From Terriglobales bacterium (lineage in GTDB: Bacteria; Acidobacteriota; Terriglobia; Terriglobales; Acidobacteriaceae): a stretch of 39,258 nt of DNA. Each line of letters opens with the position of its first letter. The stretch's first letter is position 1. The position numbers and the translations under genes are program-made. The notes beneath the pieces are model-generated. The model did not search any database. It saw only the letters and a program-made list of their open reading frames with translations, and was not told the origin of the DNA. Below, piece after piece: positions 27,209 through 35,546 of this stretch. The DNA lies in contig DATIBR010000181.1 in assembly GCA_035457425.1 (NCBI GenBank), positions 1-39,258 on the forward strand, given 5' to 3'.

Positions 27209-27224
27209 GGTGACCGCGGTCACC
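27209..27224. promoter_or_regulatory. CRP-type operator, hydrogenase-proximal
   Basis: GGTGACCGCGGTCACC is a perfect 16-base palindrome containing GTGA-N6-TCAC. It lies 45-60 bases upstream of the hydrogenase beta-subunit ATG. A possible -10, CATAAG (27229-27234), sits just downstream, so the site might overlap the -35 region and repress, or activate from another start. Confidence 0.6.
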
Positions 27225-27268
27225 GACGCATAAGACCGCGCTGTTGACAGTATCTGTGGAGGCGCCCC

Positions 27269-28390
27269 ATGCCCCTGCGTGAGCATCGTGTCCTCGATGC
27301 TGCGGCGCCGGGAGCGCTCATCCGAGCGTTGCAGCGCCGTGACTACCGCGTCCTAGGCCCGACCGTGCGCGACGCGGCCATCGTCCTCGACGAGTTGCAC
27401 AGCGCCGCGGACCTCCCCGTCAGTTGGAGCGACGCGCAAGCCCCTGGCATCTACCGCATCGTTCCCCAGGAACATCAGGCTTACTTCGCATACGGCAACG
27501 GACCGCACAGCTGGAAGAAGTACCTGCACCCGCCGCAGAGCACGCTCTTCACCGCCGAGCGCGAGAACTGCGGCTTCCGGATCCTCGAGCCGGAACCGCG
27601 CGACCAGCGGGCGATGGCCTTCCTCGGAGTGCACGCCTGCGACCTCGCAGCCATCGCGCGCCTCGAGCAAGCGCTGACCGCGGGCGGGGATGCGGGCTGT
27701 GCGGCGCGCCGGCAGCGGACGTTCCTGGTCGCCATCCAGTGCCTCCATGCCGGCGGCGCCTGCTTCTGCGCCGCGATGCAGGCCGGGCCGCGCGTGGCAG
27801 ACGGATACGATCTGGTGATCGCCGAGCTGCACGGTCCGCCGCACCACTTCCTGGCGGCGGCGGGGAGCGAGCGTGGCGCCGAGGTGCTGGCCGAGCTGGA
27901 GTCGGCGGCGGCCGGCCCAGGCGACCTGCGCGAACTCGAGCAAGGCATCGCGCGCGCCGCACAAGAGCAGGCGCGCAAGCTCGACTCCGCCGCGTCCCAC
28001 GAGCTGCTCGCGCGCGTCTTCGACGACGCGCACTGGGACAAGATCGCCGCGCGGTGCCTCGGCTGCGGCAACTGCACCTCCGTCTGCCCCACCTGCTTCT
28101 GCACAACGGTGGAGGACGGCAGCGACGTGACCGGCAAGCACGCCACGCGCTGCCGGCACTGGGATTCCTGCTTCAACCCTGACTTTTCCTACATCCACGG
28201 CGGGAGCATCCGCGCCTCGCTGCGCGCGCGTTACCGCCAGTGGATGAGCCACAAGCTCGGAGCGTGGATCGACCAGTTCGGAGCGCACGGCTGCGTCGGA
28301 TGCGGCCGCTGTCTCACCTGGTGTCCGGTGGGGATCGACCTCACCGAGGAGTTCCACGCGCTCCAGGAGGCATCGCATGGAAACTCTTGA
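27269..28390 (+). CDS. hydB: Group 3b [NiFe]-hydrogenase beta subunit (Fe-S protein)
   Basis: This 373-residue protein is of the sulfhydrogenase beta/HyhB type. The N-terminal half has HydB-family blocks (GIYRIVPQEHQAYFAYGNGPHSWKK without the full string, and AMAFLGVHACDLAAI). The C-terminal quarter carries ferredoxin motifs CLGCGNCTSVCP-TCFC and CVGCGRCLTWCPVGIDL, with CRHWDSCF between them. It should pass electrons between the FAD-bearing gamma subunit and the small subunit. It is the first gene of the hydrogenase operon. GGAGG is six bases before the ATG. It overlaps the next gene by 14 bases. Confidence 0.92.
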   Translation: MPLREHRVLDAAAPGALIRALQRRDYRVLGPTVRDAAIVLDELHSAADLPVSWSDAQAPGIYRIVPQEHQAYFAYGNGPHSWKKYLHPPQSTLFTAERENCGFRILEPEPRDQRAMAFLGVHACDLAAIARLEQALTAGGDAGCAARRQRTFLVAIQCLHAGGACFCAAMQAGPRVADGYDLVIAELHGPPHHFLAAAGSERGAEVLAELESAAAGPGDLRELEQGIARAAQEQARKLDSAASHELLARVFDDAHWDKIAARCLGCGNCTSVCPTCFCTTVEDGSDVTGKHATRCRHWDSCFNPDFSYIHGGSIRASLRARYRQWMSHKLGAWIDQFGAHGCVGCGRCLTWCPVGIDLTEEFHALQEASHGNS

Positions 28391-28838
28391 GCGCATCATC
28401 GCCGAACATCCCTATCTCTCCGGGATCGACCCGCAGTGGATCGAGCTGCTGAGCGGCTGCGCGGCGAACCGCAAGTACGAGCCCGGGAGCTACATCTTCC
28501 GCGAGGGTCAGGAAGCGAACGAATTCTTCCTCGTCCGCTCGGGACGCATCGCGGTGGAGATGGCGATGCCGAACCATGACCCGATCACGGTCGCCACCGT
28601 GTTGGACGGCGACGTGCTCGGCTGGTCCTGGCTGCTGCCGCCTTATCAATGGAAGTTCCAGGGCCGCGTGGTGGAGCCGACGCGCGTCTTCGCGCTCGAC
28701 GGCAAGTGTCTCCGCCAGAAATGCGAAGCCAACCACGACCTGGGCTACGAGCTGCTGAAGCGCTTCTGCAAGATCATCGACCGGCGCCTCGACCAGGCGC
28801 GCTTCCAGCTCCTCGACGTCTACGCGGTGGCGCGGTGA
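28377..28838 (+). CDS. Stand-alone cyclic-nucleotide-binding-domain protein
   Basis: This 153-residue protein is a single cNMP-type beta-roll (YEPGSYIFREGQEANEFFLVRSGRIAVE ... LDGDVLGWSWLLPPY ... RVFALDGKCL, shown in parts) followed by one helix. It has no DNA-binding domain. The usual Arg-Ser phosphate contacts of cAMP-binding rolls are not visible (WKFQGRVVEPT in that region), so its ligand, if any, is unclear. It sits between beta- and gamma-subunit genes with 14-base and four-base spacing, so it is probably a hydrogenase-associated or regulatory subunit rather than a transcription factor. Confidence 0.85.
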   Translation: METLERIIAEHPYLSGIDPQWIELLSGCAANRKYEPGSYIFREGQEANEFFLVRSGRIAVEMAMPNHDPITVATVLDGDVLGWSWLLPPYQWKFQGRVVEPTRVFALDGKCLRQKCEANHDLGYELLKRFCKIIDRRLDQARFQLLDVYAVAR

Positions 28839-28842
28839 CGTC

Positions 28843-29700
28843 ATGGTGACCATCCCTGTTCCCGAAGTCGCCGCCACGCCAGGGTTCCTGGTGCCGGAGC
28901 CGTTCGTCGTCCGCCGCCTGACGCGCGAGACGCAGGACACCTTCACGCTCACCGTTGCGTCGCACGGTGGCGGGGACACCAGCTTCGTCCCGGGTCAGTT
29001 CAGCATGCTGTGGTCCTACGGGGTGGGCGAGGTTCCCATCTCCATCAGCGGCGACCCCGCCGAGCACGACTGCCTGAGCTACACCATTCGCAGCGTCGGC
29101 GCCGCGACGCAGGCGCTGGTAGGCCGCCGCGCAGGCGAGACCATCGGGGTACGTGGGCCGTTCGGCCACGGCTGGCCGCTCGCCGAGGCGCGTGGGCGCG
29201 ACGTCCTGATCGTCGCCGGCGGCATCGGTCTGGCGCCGCTGCGCGGCGTGATCTACCACGTGCTCCGCAACCGCCGCGACTACGGCCGCCTCATCCTCTT
29301 ATATGGGTCGCGCAGCCCGAAGGACCTGCTCTACCGCAAGGAGCTTGCCGCTTGGGCGCGCCTCCCGGACACCCAGGCGCTGGTCACGGTGGACTACGGC
29401 GGCCTGAACTGGCACGGCCGCGTCGGCGTCGTGACGACACTGTTCAAGTACGCGCGGCTGCATCCGGAGCGCACGACCGCCATGGTCTGCGGCCCCGAGA
29501 TCATGATGCGCTTCGTCATCCGCGAACTGCGCGCCGGCGGCTTCGCGCGCGAAGACATCCACCTCTCGCTGGAACGCAACATGCGCTGTGGCAGCGGTTT
29601 TTGCGGCCACTGCCAGTGGGGCCCGTGGTTTATCTGCAAGGACGGCCCGGTCTTCCGCTATGACCGCATCCGGCCGCTGGTGGATCGCCATGAGCTCTAA
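28843..29700 (+). CDS. hydG: Group 3b hydrogenase gamma subunit (FAD/NAD(P)-binding)
   Basis: This 285-residue ferredoxin-NADP reductase-like protein has the flavin region [10 protein letters not shown] and [13 protein letters not shown], the NAD(P) motif [29 protein letters not shown] and [12 protein letters not shown]-terminal [2Fe-2S] motif follows: [13 protein letters not shown] and a later Cys. It is the site where the hydrogenase exchanges electrons with NAD(P)(H). It is homologous to the gamma subunit of Pyrococcus sulfhydrogenase. The delta-subunit gene starts inside its last 11 bases. Confidence 0.93.
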   Translation: MVTIPVPEVAATPGFLVPEPFVVRRLTRETQDTFTLTVASHGGGDTSFVPGQFSMLWSYGVGEVPISISGDPAEHDCLSYTIRSVGAATQALVGRRAGETIGVRGPFGHGWPLAEARGRDVLIVAGGIGLAPLRGVIYHVLRNRRDYGRLILLYGSRSPKDLLYRKELAAWARLPDTQALVTVDYGGLNWHGRVGVVTTLFKYARLHPERTTAMVCGPEIMMRFVIRELRAGGFAREDIHLSLERNMRCGSGFCGHCQWGPWFICKDGPVFRYDRIRPLVDRHEL

Positions 29701-30474
29701 GACGAAGCGCAAGCCCAAGATCGCCGTGTTCAAGTTCGCCTCGTGCGACGGCTGCCAGCTCAGCCTGCTCGACGCCGAAGACGAGCTGCTCGCCATCGTC
29801 GGCGAGGTCGAGCTCGCCTACTTCCCGGAGGCGACGCGCGCCGCGCTGCGTGGGCCCTACGACATCGGGCTGGTAGAAGGCTCGATCACCACGCACCACG
29901 ACGCCCAGCGCATCCAGCAGGTGCGCCGGCAGTGCAAGACGCTGGTCACCCTCGGCGCCTGCGCGACCGCCGGCGGCATCCAGGCGTTGCGCAACTGGAA
30001 GGACGTCGATGAGTTCGTGCGCGTCGTGTATGCCTCGCCGCAGTTCATCAGCACCCTCAAGTTGTCCACCCCGATCAGCGAGCACGTGCCGGTGGATTTT
30101 GAGCTGCGCGGCTGCCCGATCAGCAAAGCGCACCTGCTGGAGTTGCTGAGCGCCACGCTCATCGGGCGCAAGCCCAACATCCCAGCTCACAGCGTCTGCC
30201 TGGAGTGCAAGCGCCGTGGCCAGGTGTGCGTGCTGGTCGCACGCGGCGAGCCGTGCCTGGGACCGGTGACGCAGGCCGGCTGCGGCGCGCTCTGCCCGGG
30301 ATTCGACCGCGGCTGCTTCGGATGCTTCGGCCCGGTCGCCGGGGCGAACACCGCGGCGCTCACCGCGCAACTGCTCGCCCTGGGCCAAAAGGACTATCAG
30401 CTCGCCCGGCTCTTTCGCGGCTTCAACGCCTGGTCGTGGCCGTTCCGCAAAGCCAGTGAGGAGTGTGAAAAGCG

Positions 30475-30478
<4 letters not shown>
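29690..30478 (+). CDS. hydD: Group 3b hydrogenase delta (small) subunit
   Basis: This 262-residue [NiFe]-hydrogenase small subunit has the proximal cluster motif [13 protein letters not shown] at residue about 17, [10 protein letters not shown] and [14 protein letters not shown]-terminal Cys-rich part ([41 protein letters not shown]) serves two more clusters. There is no Tat signal, consistent with a cytoplasmic enzyme. It wires the active site to the beta subunit. The ATG at 29690 overlaps the gamma gene, and its stop overlaps the alpha start (ATGA). Confidence 0.94.
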
Positions 30479-31778
<1,300 letters not shown>

Positions 31779-31782
<4 letters not shown>

Positions 31783-32222
31783 AGATCATCGCGTGCGGTA
31801 ATCCTTATCGTCGCGACGATGCTGCCGCCCTCCTCGTAGCCGAGCGCTTGCAGGCGTTCGGCATCGACGTAGAAGTCTGCTCCGGCGAGACCAGTGACTT
31901 GATGGCGGTCTGGGAAGATGCCGACCGCGTCATCCTGATCGACGCAGTCATGACCGGGGCGCCGCCGGGAACGATCCACGTCTGGGACAGCTCCGTGCCC
32001 GGCCTCGTTTCCGGCGCGCTGCCCTCCACCCACGGGCTGGGCGTGGCCGAAGCCTTCCGCCTGGTCCAGGTCCTGGGCCGGGCGCCGGCCTGCATCCGCG
32101 TCTACGGCATCGAAGCCGCGGGTTTCGAGCTGGGCGCATCGCCTTCGGCTCCGGTGACCGCCGCCGCCGAACAGCTTGCGGCGCGGATTGCCGGCGAGAT
32201 CGGGGCGCACCCATGTGCCTAG
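31779..32222 (+). CDS. Hydrogenase maturation protease (HyaD/HycI, M52 family)
   Basis: This 147-residue protein begins [19 protein letters not shown], giving the GN-x4-DD signature with the first metal-binding Asp. A second acidic site is in [10 protein letters not shown], and the metal-binding His is in [11 protein letters not shown]. This family clips the C-terminal tail of the NiFe large subunit after nickel is inserted; here the substrate is presumably the adjacent alpha subunit. The start is GTG in a GTGA overlap with the alpha stop. The 3' end overlaps hypC by ten bases. Confidence 0.9.
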
Positions 32223-32464
32223 CCATTCCAGGCCGTGTGGTCAGCATCATGCCCGGCGAGCAGTCGCTCGCTGTGGTCGACTTCGGCGGCATTACGCGCG
32301 ACGTCCAGTTGCAGTTCGTGCCCGAGACCCGGCCCGGGGACTTCGTCCTGGTGCACGTCGGGTTCGCCATCGCGCGCATCGACGCGGAAGCCGCCGCGCG
32401 CACCTCCGCGCTGCTGGCCGAGATGGCGGGATTGGAAGACACGCTTGCCGGGGAAGATCCGTGA
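32213..32464 (+). CDS. hypC: Hydrogenase maturation chaperone HypC
   Basis: This 83-residue HypC/HupF protein has the invariant [13 protein letters not shown]-terminus, whose Cys2 binds the iron-cyanide intermediate, and the conserved DFGGITRDVQL and GDFVLVHVGFAIARID. It forms the scaffold with HypD on which the Fe(CN)2CO group is built and hands it to the large subunit. The size is normal. Confidence 0.96.
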   Translation: MCLAIPGRVVSIMPGEQSLAVVDFGGITRDVQLQFVPETRPGDFVLVHVGFAIARIDAEAAARTSALLAEMAGLEDTLAGEDP

Positions 32465-32470
32465 GGACCT

Positions 32471-33571
32471 GTGCGCTACCTCGACGAATATCGTGATGCC
32501 CGGCTGGCCCGCGCGCTCGCGGCACAGATCGCCCGGCGCGCGACTCGCCCGTGGACCCTGATGGAGATCTGTGGCGGCCAGACGCACACGCTGATGCGCT
32601 ACGGCATCGACGAGCTCCTGCCCGAGAGCGTGCGGTTCCTGCATGGTCCCGGCTGCCCGGTCTGCGTCACGCCGCCCGCAATGATCGACAAGGCCATCGC
32701 GCTGGCCGGCCGGACTGACGTCGTCCTCGCCTCGTTCGGCGACATGCTGCGGGTCCCGGGCTCGCACCGCGACCTGCTCGGCGCCCGCGCGCTCGGCGGC
32801 GACGTTCGCGTGGTGTATTCCCCCATGGATGCCGTGCAGCTCGCGCGCGACAACCCGGAGAAGAGCGTCGTCTTCTTCGCGATCGGGTTCGAGACCACCG
32901 CCCCGGCGAACGCGGCTGCGGTCCGGCGGGCGCGCGACGAAGGAGTGCGGAACTTCTTCCTGCTCGTCTCCCACCTGCTGGTCCCCCCGGCGATGCGGCT
33001 GCTGCTTGCCGCTCCGGACAACCAGGTGGAGGGGCTCATCGCGCCCGGGCACGTCTGCACCGTGATGGGCGCCATGGAGTACGAGGCGCTCGCGCGCGAC
33101 TTTCGCATCCCCATCGTGATCGCCGGGTTCGAGCCTGTGGACCTGCTGCAGGCGACCGCGATGCTGGTGGCGCAGCTCGAGCGGGGCACGCACGAACTGC
33201 AGAACCAATACGTCCGCACGGTCGCGCGCCTCGGCAACCAGGAAGCGCAGCGCATGATCGCGGAGGTCTTCGAGGTCTGCGACCGCGAGTGGCGCGCGCT
33301 CGGGCCCATCGCCGCAAGCGGCTTGCGCCTGCGTCCCGAATACGCCGCGCACGACGCCGAGTCGCGCTTCGAACTCGCCGTCGAGCCGGCGCCCGAACCG
33401 CTCGGATGCATCAGCGCCGAAGTGTTGCGCGGCGTGAAGGAGCCGACCGAGTGCCCGTCCTTCGCGACGACATGCACTCCGCTGACGCCGCTGGGCGCGG
33501 GCATGGTCTCGAGCGAAGGCGCCTGCGCCGCCTACTACCGCTATCGCCGCCGTGCGGGGAACGCTCGATGA
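32471..33571 (+). CDS. hypD: Hydrogenase maturation protein HypD
   Basis: This 366-residue protein has the HypD blocks MEICGGQTHTLMRYG, FLHGPGCPVCVTP, FAIGFETTAPANA, GHVCTVMG and the Cys-rich C-terminal ECPSFATTCTPLTPLGAG followed by EGACAAYYRY, which binds a [4Fe-4S] cluster. It assembles the cyanide and CO ligands with HypC and HypE. The start is GTG at 32471, six bases after the hypC stop. Its stop overlaps hypE (ATGA). Confidence 0.96.
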   Translation: MRYLDEYRDARLARALAAQIARRATRPWTLMEICGGQTHTLMRYGIDELLPESVRFLHGPGCPVCVTPPAMIDKAIALAGRTDVVLASFGDMLRVPGSHRDLLGARALGGDVRVVYSPMDAVQLARDNPEKSVVFFAIGFETTAPANAAAVRRARDEGVRNFFLLVSHLLVPPAMRLLLAAPDNQVEGLIAPGHVCTVMGAMEYEALARDFRIPIVIAGFEPVDLLQATAMLVAQLERGTHELQNQYVRTVARLGNQEAQRMIAEVFEVCDREWRALGPIAASGLRLRPEYAAHDAESRFELAVEPAPEPLGCISAEVLRGVKEPTECPSFATTCTPLTPLGAGMVSSEGACAAYYRYRRRAGNAR

Positions 33572-34623
33572 CGACCGTCCTCAAGCCGGCCGTCACTTGT
33601 CCCGCTCCGGTCAGCGAGCGCCGCACCATCCTGCTGGGACACGGCAGTGGCGGCCGGCTCTCCGCCGAGCTGTTGCATGAGCTTTTCCTGCCGGCCTTCT
33701 CCAACGCGACGCTGGCGCGGCTGGATGACCAGGCCGTGCTGCCGGTCGGCAACGCCCGCATCGCCTTCACCACCGATTCGTTCGTCGTGCGGCCGCTCTT
33801 CTTCCCCGGCGGCGACATTGGTTCCCTCGCCGTCAACGGCACCGTCAACGATCTGGCGATGGCCGGCGCGCGCCCGCTCTGGCTGAGCGTAGCGTTCCTC
33901 CTGGAAGAAGGCTTTCCGCTCGACGACCTGCGCCGCATCGTCGAATCCGCGCGGGCGGCGGCGGAAGCGGCCGGCGTGGAGATCGTGACGGGCGATACGA
34001 AGGTCGTGGAGCACGGCGCCGCCGACGGTCTCTTTGTCAACACCTCCGGCATCGGGCTGGTGCCGGAGCAGCTCGAACTTTCTTGCGACCGCGCGCGCCC
34101 CGGCGATCGCGTGCTGCTGAGCGGCAGCCTCGGGGAACATGGCATCGCGGTGCTCGCCGCGCGCGATGGCCTCGGCCTGACCACCACCATCGCGAGTGAT
34201 TGCTCCGCGCTCCACACGCTGGTGGAGGAGATGCTCGCGGCGGCGCCTGGGATCCGCTGCATGCGTGACCCTACGCGTGGTGGACTGGCCAGCGCGCTGA
34301 ACGAGATCGCCGCCAAGTCCGGCGTGGCCATCGAGTTGCAGGATGCTGCGATCCCGATCGGCGAGCAAGTGCGCGGCGCCTGCGAGTTGCTGGGTTTGGA
34401 CCCGCTCTATGTCGCGAACGAGGGGAAGCTGGTGGCTATCGTCGCGCGCGAAGCGGCCGAGCCCGTGCTCGCGGCCATGCGCCGCCACCCGCTCGGCCGC
34501 CAGGCGCAGGTCATCGGCGCGGTTGCGGATGCGCCAGCCGGGCTCGTGACCGTGCGCACGACGCTCGGGACCTGCCGGACCGTGGACATGCTGGCAGGCG
34601 ACCAGCTTCCGAGGATCTGCTGA
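33568..34623 (+). CDS. hypE: Hydrogenase maturation protein HypE
   Basis: This 351-residue PurM-like ATPase has ILLGHGSGGRLSAELLHELF, FTTDSFVVRPLFFPGGDIG, AVNGTVNDLAMAGA and RDPTRGGLASALNEIA. The C-terminus is PRIC, whose final Cys is the residue that carries the thiocarboxamide/thiocyanate made from carbamoyl phosphate with HypF. All key parts are present, and the length is normal. Confidence 0.96.
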   Translation: MTTVLKPAVTCPAPVSERRTILLGHGSGGRLSAELLHELFLPAFSNATLARLDDQAVLPVGNARIAFTTDSFVVRPLFFPGGDIGSLAVNGTVNDLAMAGARPLWLSVAFLLEEGFPLDDLRRIVESARAAAEAAGVEIVTGDTKVVEHGAADGLFVNTSGIGLVPEQLELSCDRARPGDRVLLSGSLGEHGIAVLAARDGLGLTTTIASDCSALHTLVEEMLAAAPGIRCMRDPTRGGLASALNEIAAKSGVAIELQDAAIPIGEQVRGACELLGLDPLYVANEGKLVAIVAREAAEPVLAAMRRHPLGRQAQVIGAVADAPAGLVTVRTTLGTCRTVDMLAGDQLPRIC

Positions 34624-34871
34624 TGCACGAACTCGCCATCGCCAACAGCGTGCTCGAATCCGCCCGCAAGACCGCGGCGGCGCACGGCCTGCCTCTCCGG
34701 CGGATCGGTCTCCGCATCGGCGCGTGGGCCGGGGTCGATCCGGAGGCGCTACGCGACGGCTTTGGCTTGCTGGTGAGCAACACCGAATTCGCGGGAGTCG
34801 AGCTGGAGATCGAGCGCTCGCGGTCGGAGCACGAGTTGCAACTTGCGTATGTCGAGCTGGAGGAGCCATGA
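34623..34871 (+). CDS. hypA: Short HypA-like nickel-delivery protein lacking the zinc ribbon
   Basis: This 82-residue protein starts MHELAIANSVLESA, with the His2-Glu3 nickel site of HypA, and continues with the normal fold (LRIGAWAGVDPEALRDGFGLL, shown in part) up to VELEIERS. HypA normally has about 113 residues and then a zinc ribbon with two CxxC pairs. Here the whole ribbon is absent: the protein has no Cys and jumps to the usual final strand (HELQLAYVELEE). The TGATG overlap with hypE and the ATGA overlap with hypB show it is translated as part of the operon. Function in nickel insertion is likely but may use a different docking mode. Confidence 0.88.
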   Translation: MHELAIANSVLESARKTAAAHGLPLRRIGLRIGAWAGVDPEALRDGFGLLVSNTEFAGVELEIERSRSEHELQLAYVELEEP

Positions 34872-35545
34872 ACAAGATCGAAGTCGAGAAGAAAGTGCTG
34901 AGTGCGAACGACCGGACGGCGGAGCTGCTGCGCCGGGCGTTCAGCGAGTACGGCGTCCTCTGTTTGAACCTGATCAGCTCCCCGGGTGCGGGCAAGACCA
35001 CGCTGCTGGAGCGCACGTTGGCGAGCGTCGCCGGCAACACGCGGCTGGCGGTGCTCACGGGCGACGTGCAGACCGACGCCGACGCGCGTCGGCTCGCACA
35101 GTACGGATTCCCCGTGAAGCAGATCACGACGGGCGGCGGCTGCCACCTCACCGCGGGGCTGGTGGAGCACGCGTTGCAGGGGTGGTCGCTCGCCGACCTG
35201 GACATCCTGTTCATCGAGAACGTCGGGAACCTGATCTGCCCCGCGGCCTATGACCTGGGCGAGAGCGCAAAGATCGTGCTCCTGAGCGTGACCGAAGGCG
35301 ACGAGAAGCCGCTGAAGTATCCTGCGATCTTTTCGCGCGCCGCGCTGATGGTGCTGACGAAGGTGGACCTGCTGGCCTACGTCCCGTTCCAGGCCGGGCG
35401 TGCCATCGCGAACGCGCGCAGTGTGAACCCGCGCCTCGAGACCATCGAGCTCTCCTGCATGAGCGACCATGGCCTGGCGGACTGGGAACGCTGGCTGGCA
35501 GCCCGTCATCCGCGCCTCCAGTTCGCGGAACCTCTGCTGGTGTGA
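34868..35545 (+). CDS. hypB: Hydrogenase nickel-incorporation GTPase HypB
   Basis: This 225-residue protein has the P-loop SSPGAGKTTLLE, LTGDVQTDADARRL, TTGGGCHLTAGLV (metal-binding Cys-His in the GTPase domain), IENVGNLICPA and the guanine motif TKVDLL. It lacks the N-terminal His-rich or CxxCGC nickel-storage segments of some HypB proteins, so it is the short form. It works with HypA to insert nickel. Confidence 0.95.
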   Translation: MNKIEVEKKVLSANDRTAELLRRAFSEYGVLCLNLISSPGAGKTTLLERTLASVAGNTRLAVLTGDVQTDADARRLAQYGFPVKQITTGGGCHLTAGLVEHALQGWSLADLDILFIENVGNLICPAAYDLGESAKIVLLSVTEGDEKPLKYPAIFSRAALMVLTKVDLLAYVPFQAGRAIANARSVNPRLETIELSCMSDHGLADWERWLAARHPRLQFAEPLLV

Positions 35546-35546
35546 G

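Noticed and set aside
27244-27249. Perfect TTGACA upstream of the hydrogenase operon
   Set aside because: A -10 at the right distance would fall on the start codon, and no suitable hexamer is there.
34623-34871. Frameshifted or truncated pseudogene of hypA
   Set aside because: The frame is intact, the family's final strand is present, and both ends overlap neighbours in the normal operon manner; it is an internal domain loss, not decay.
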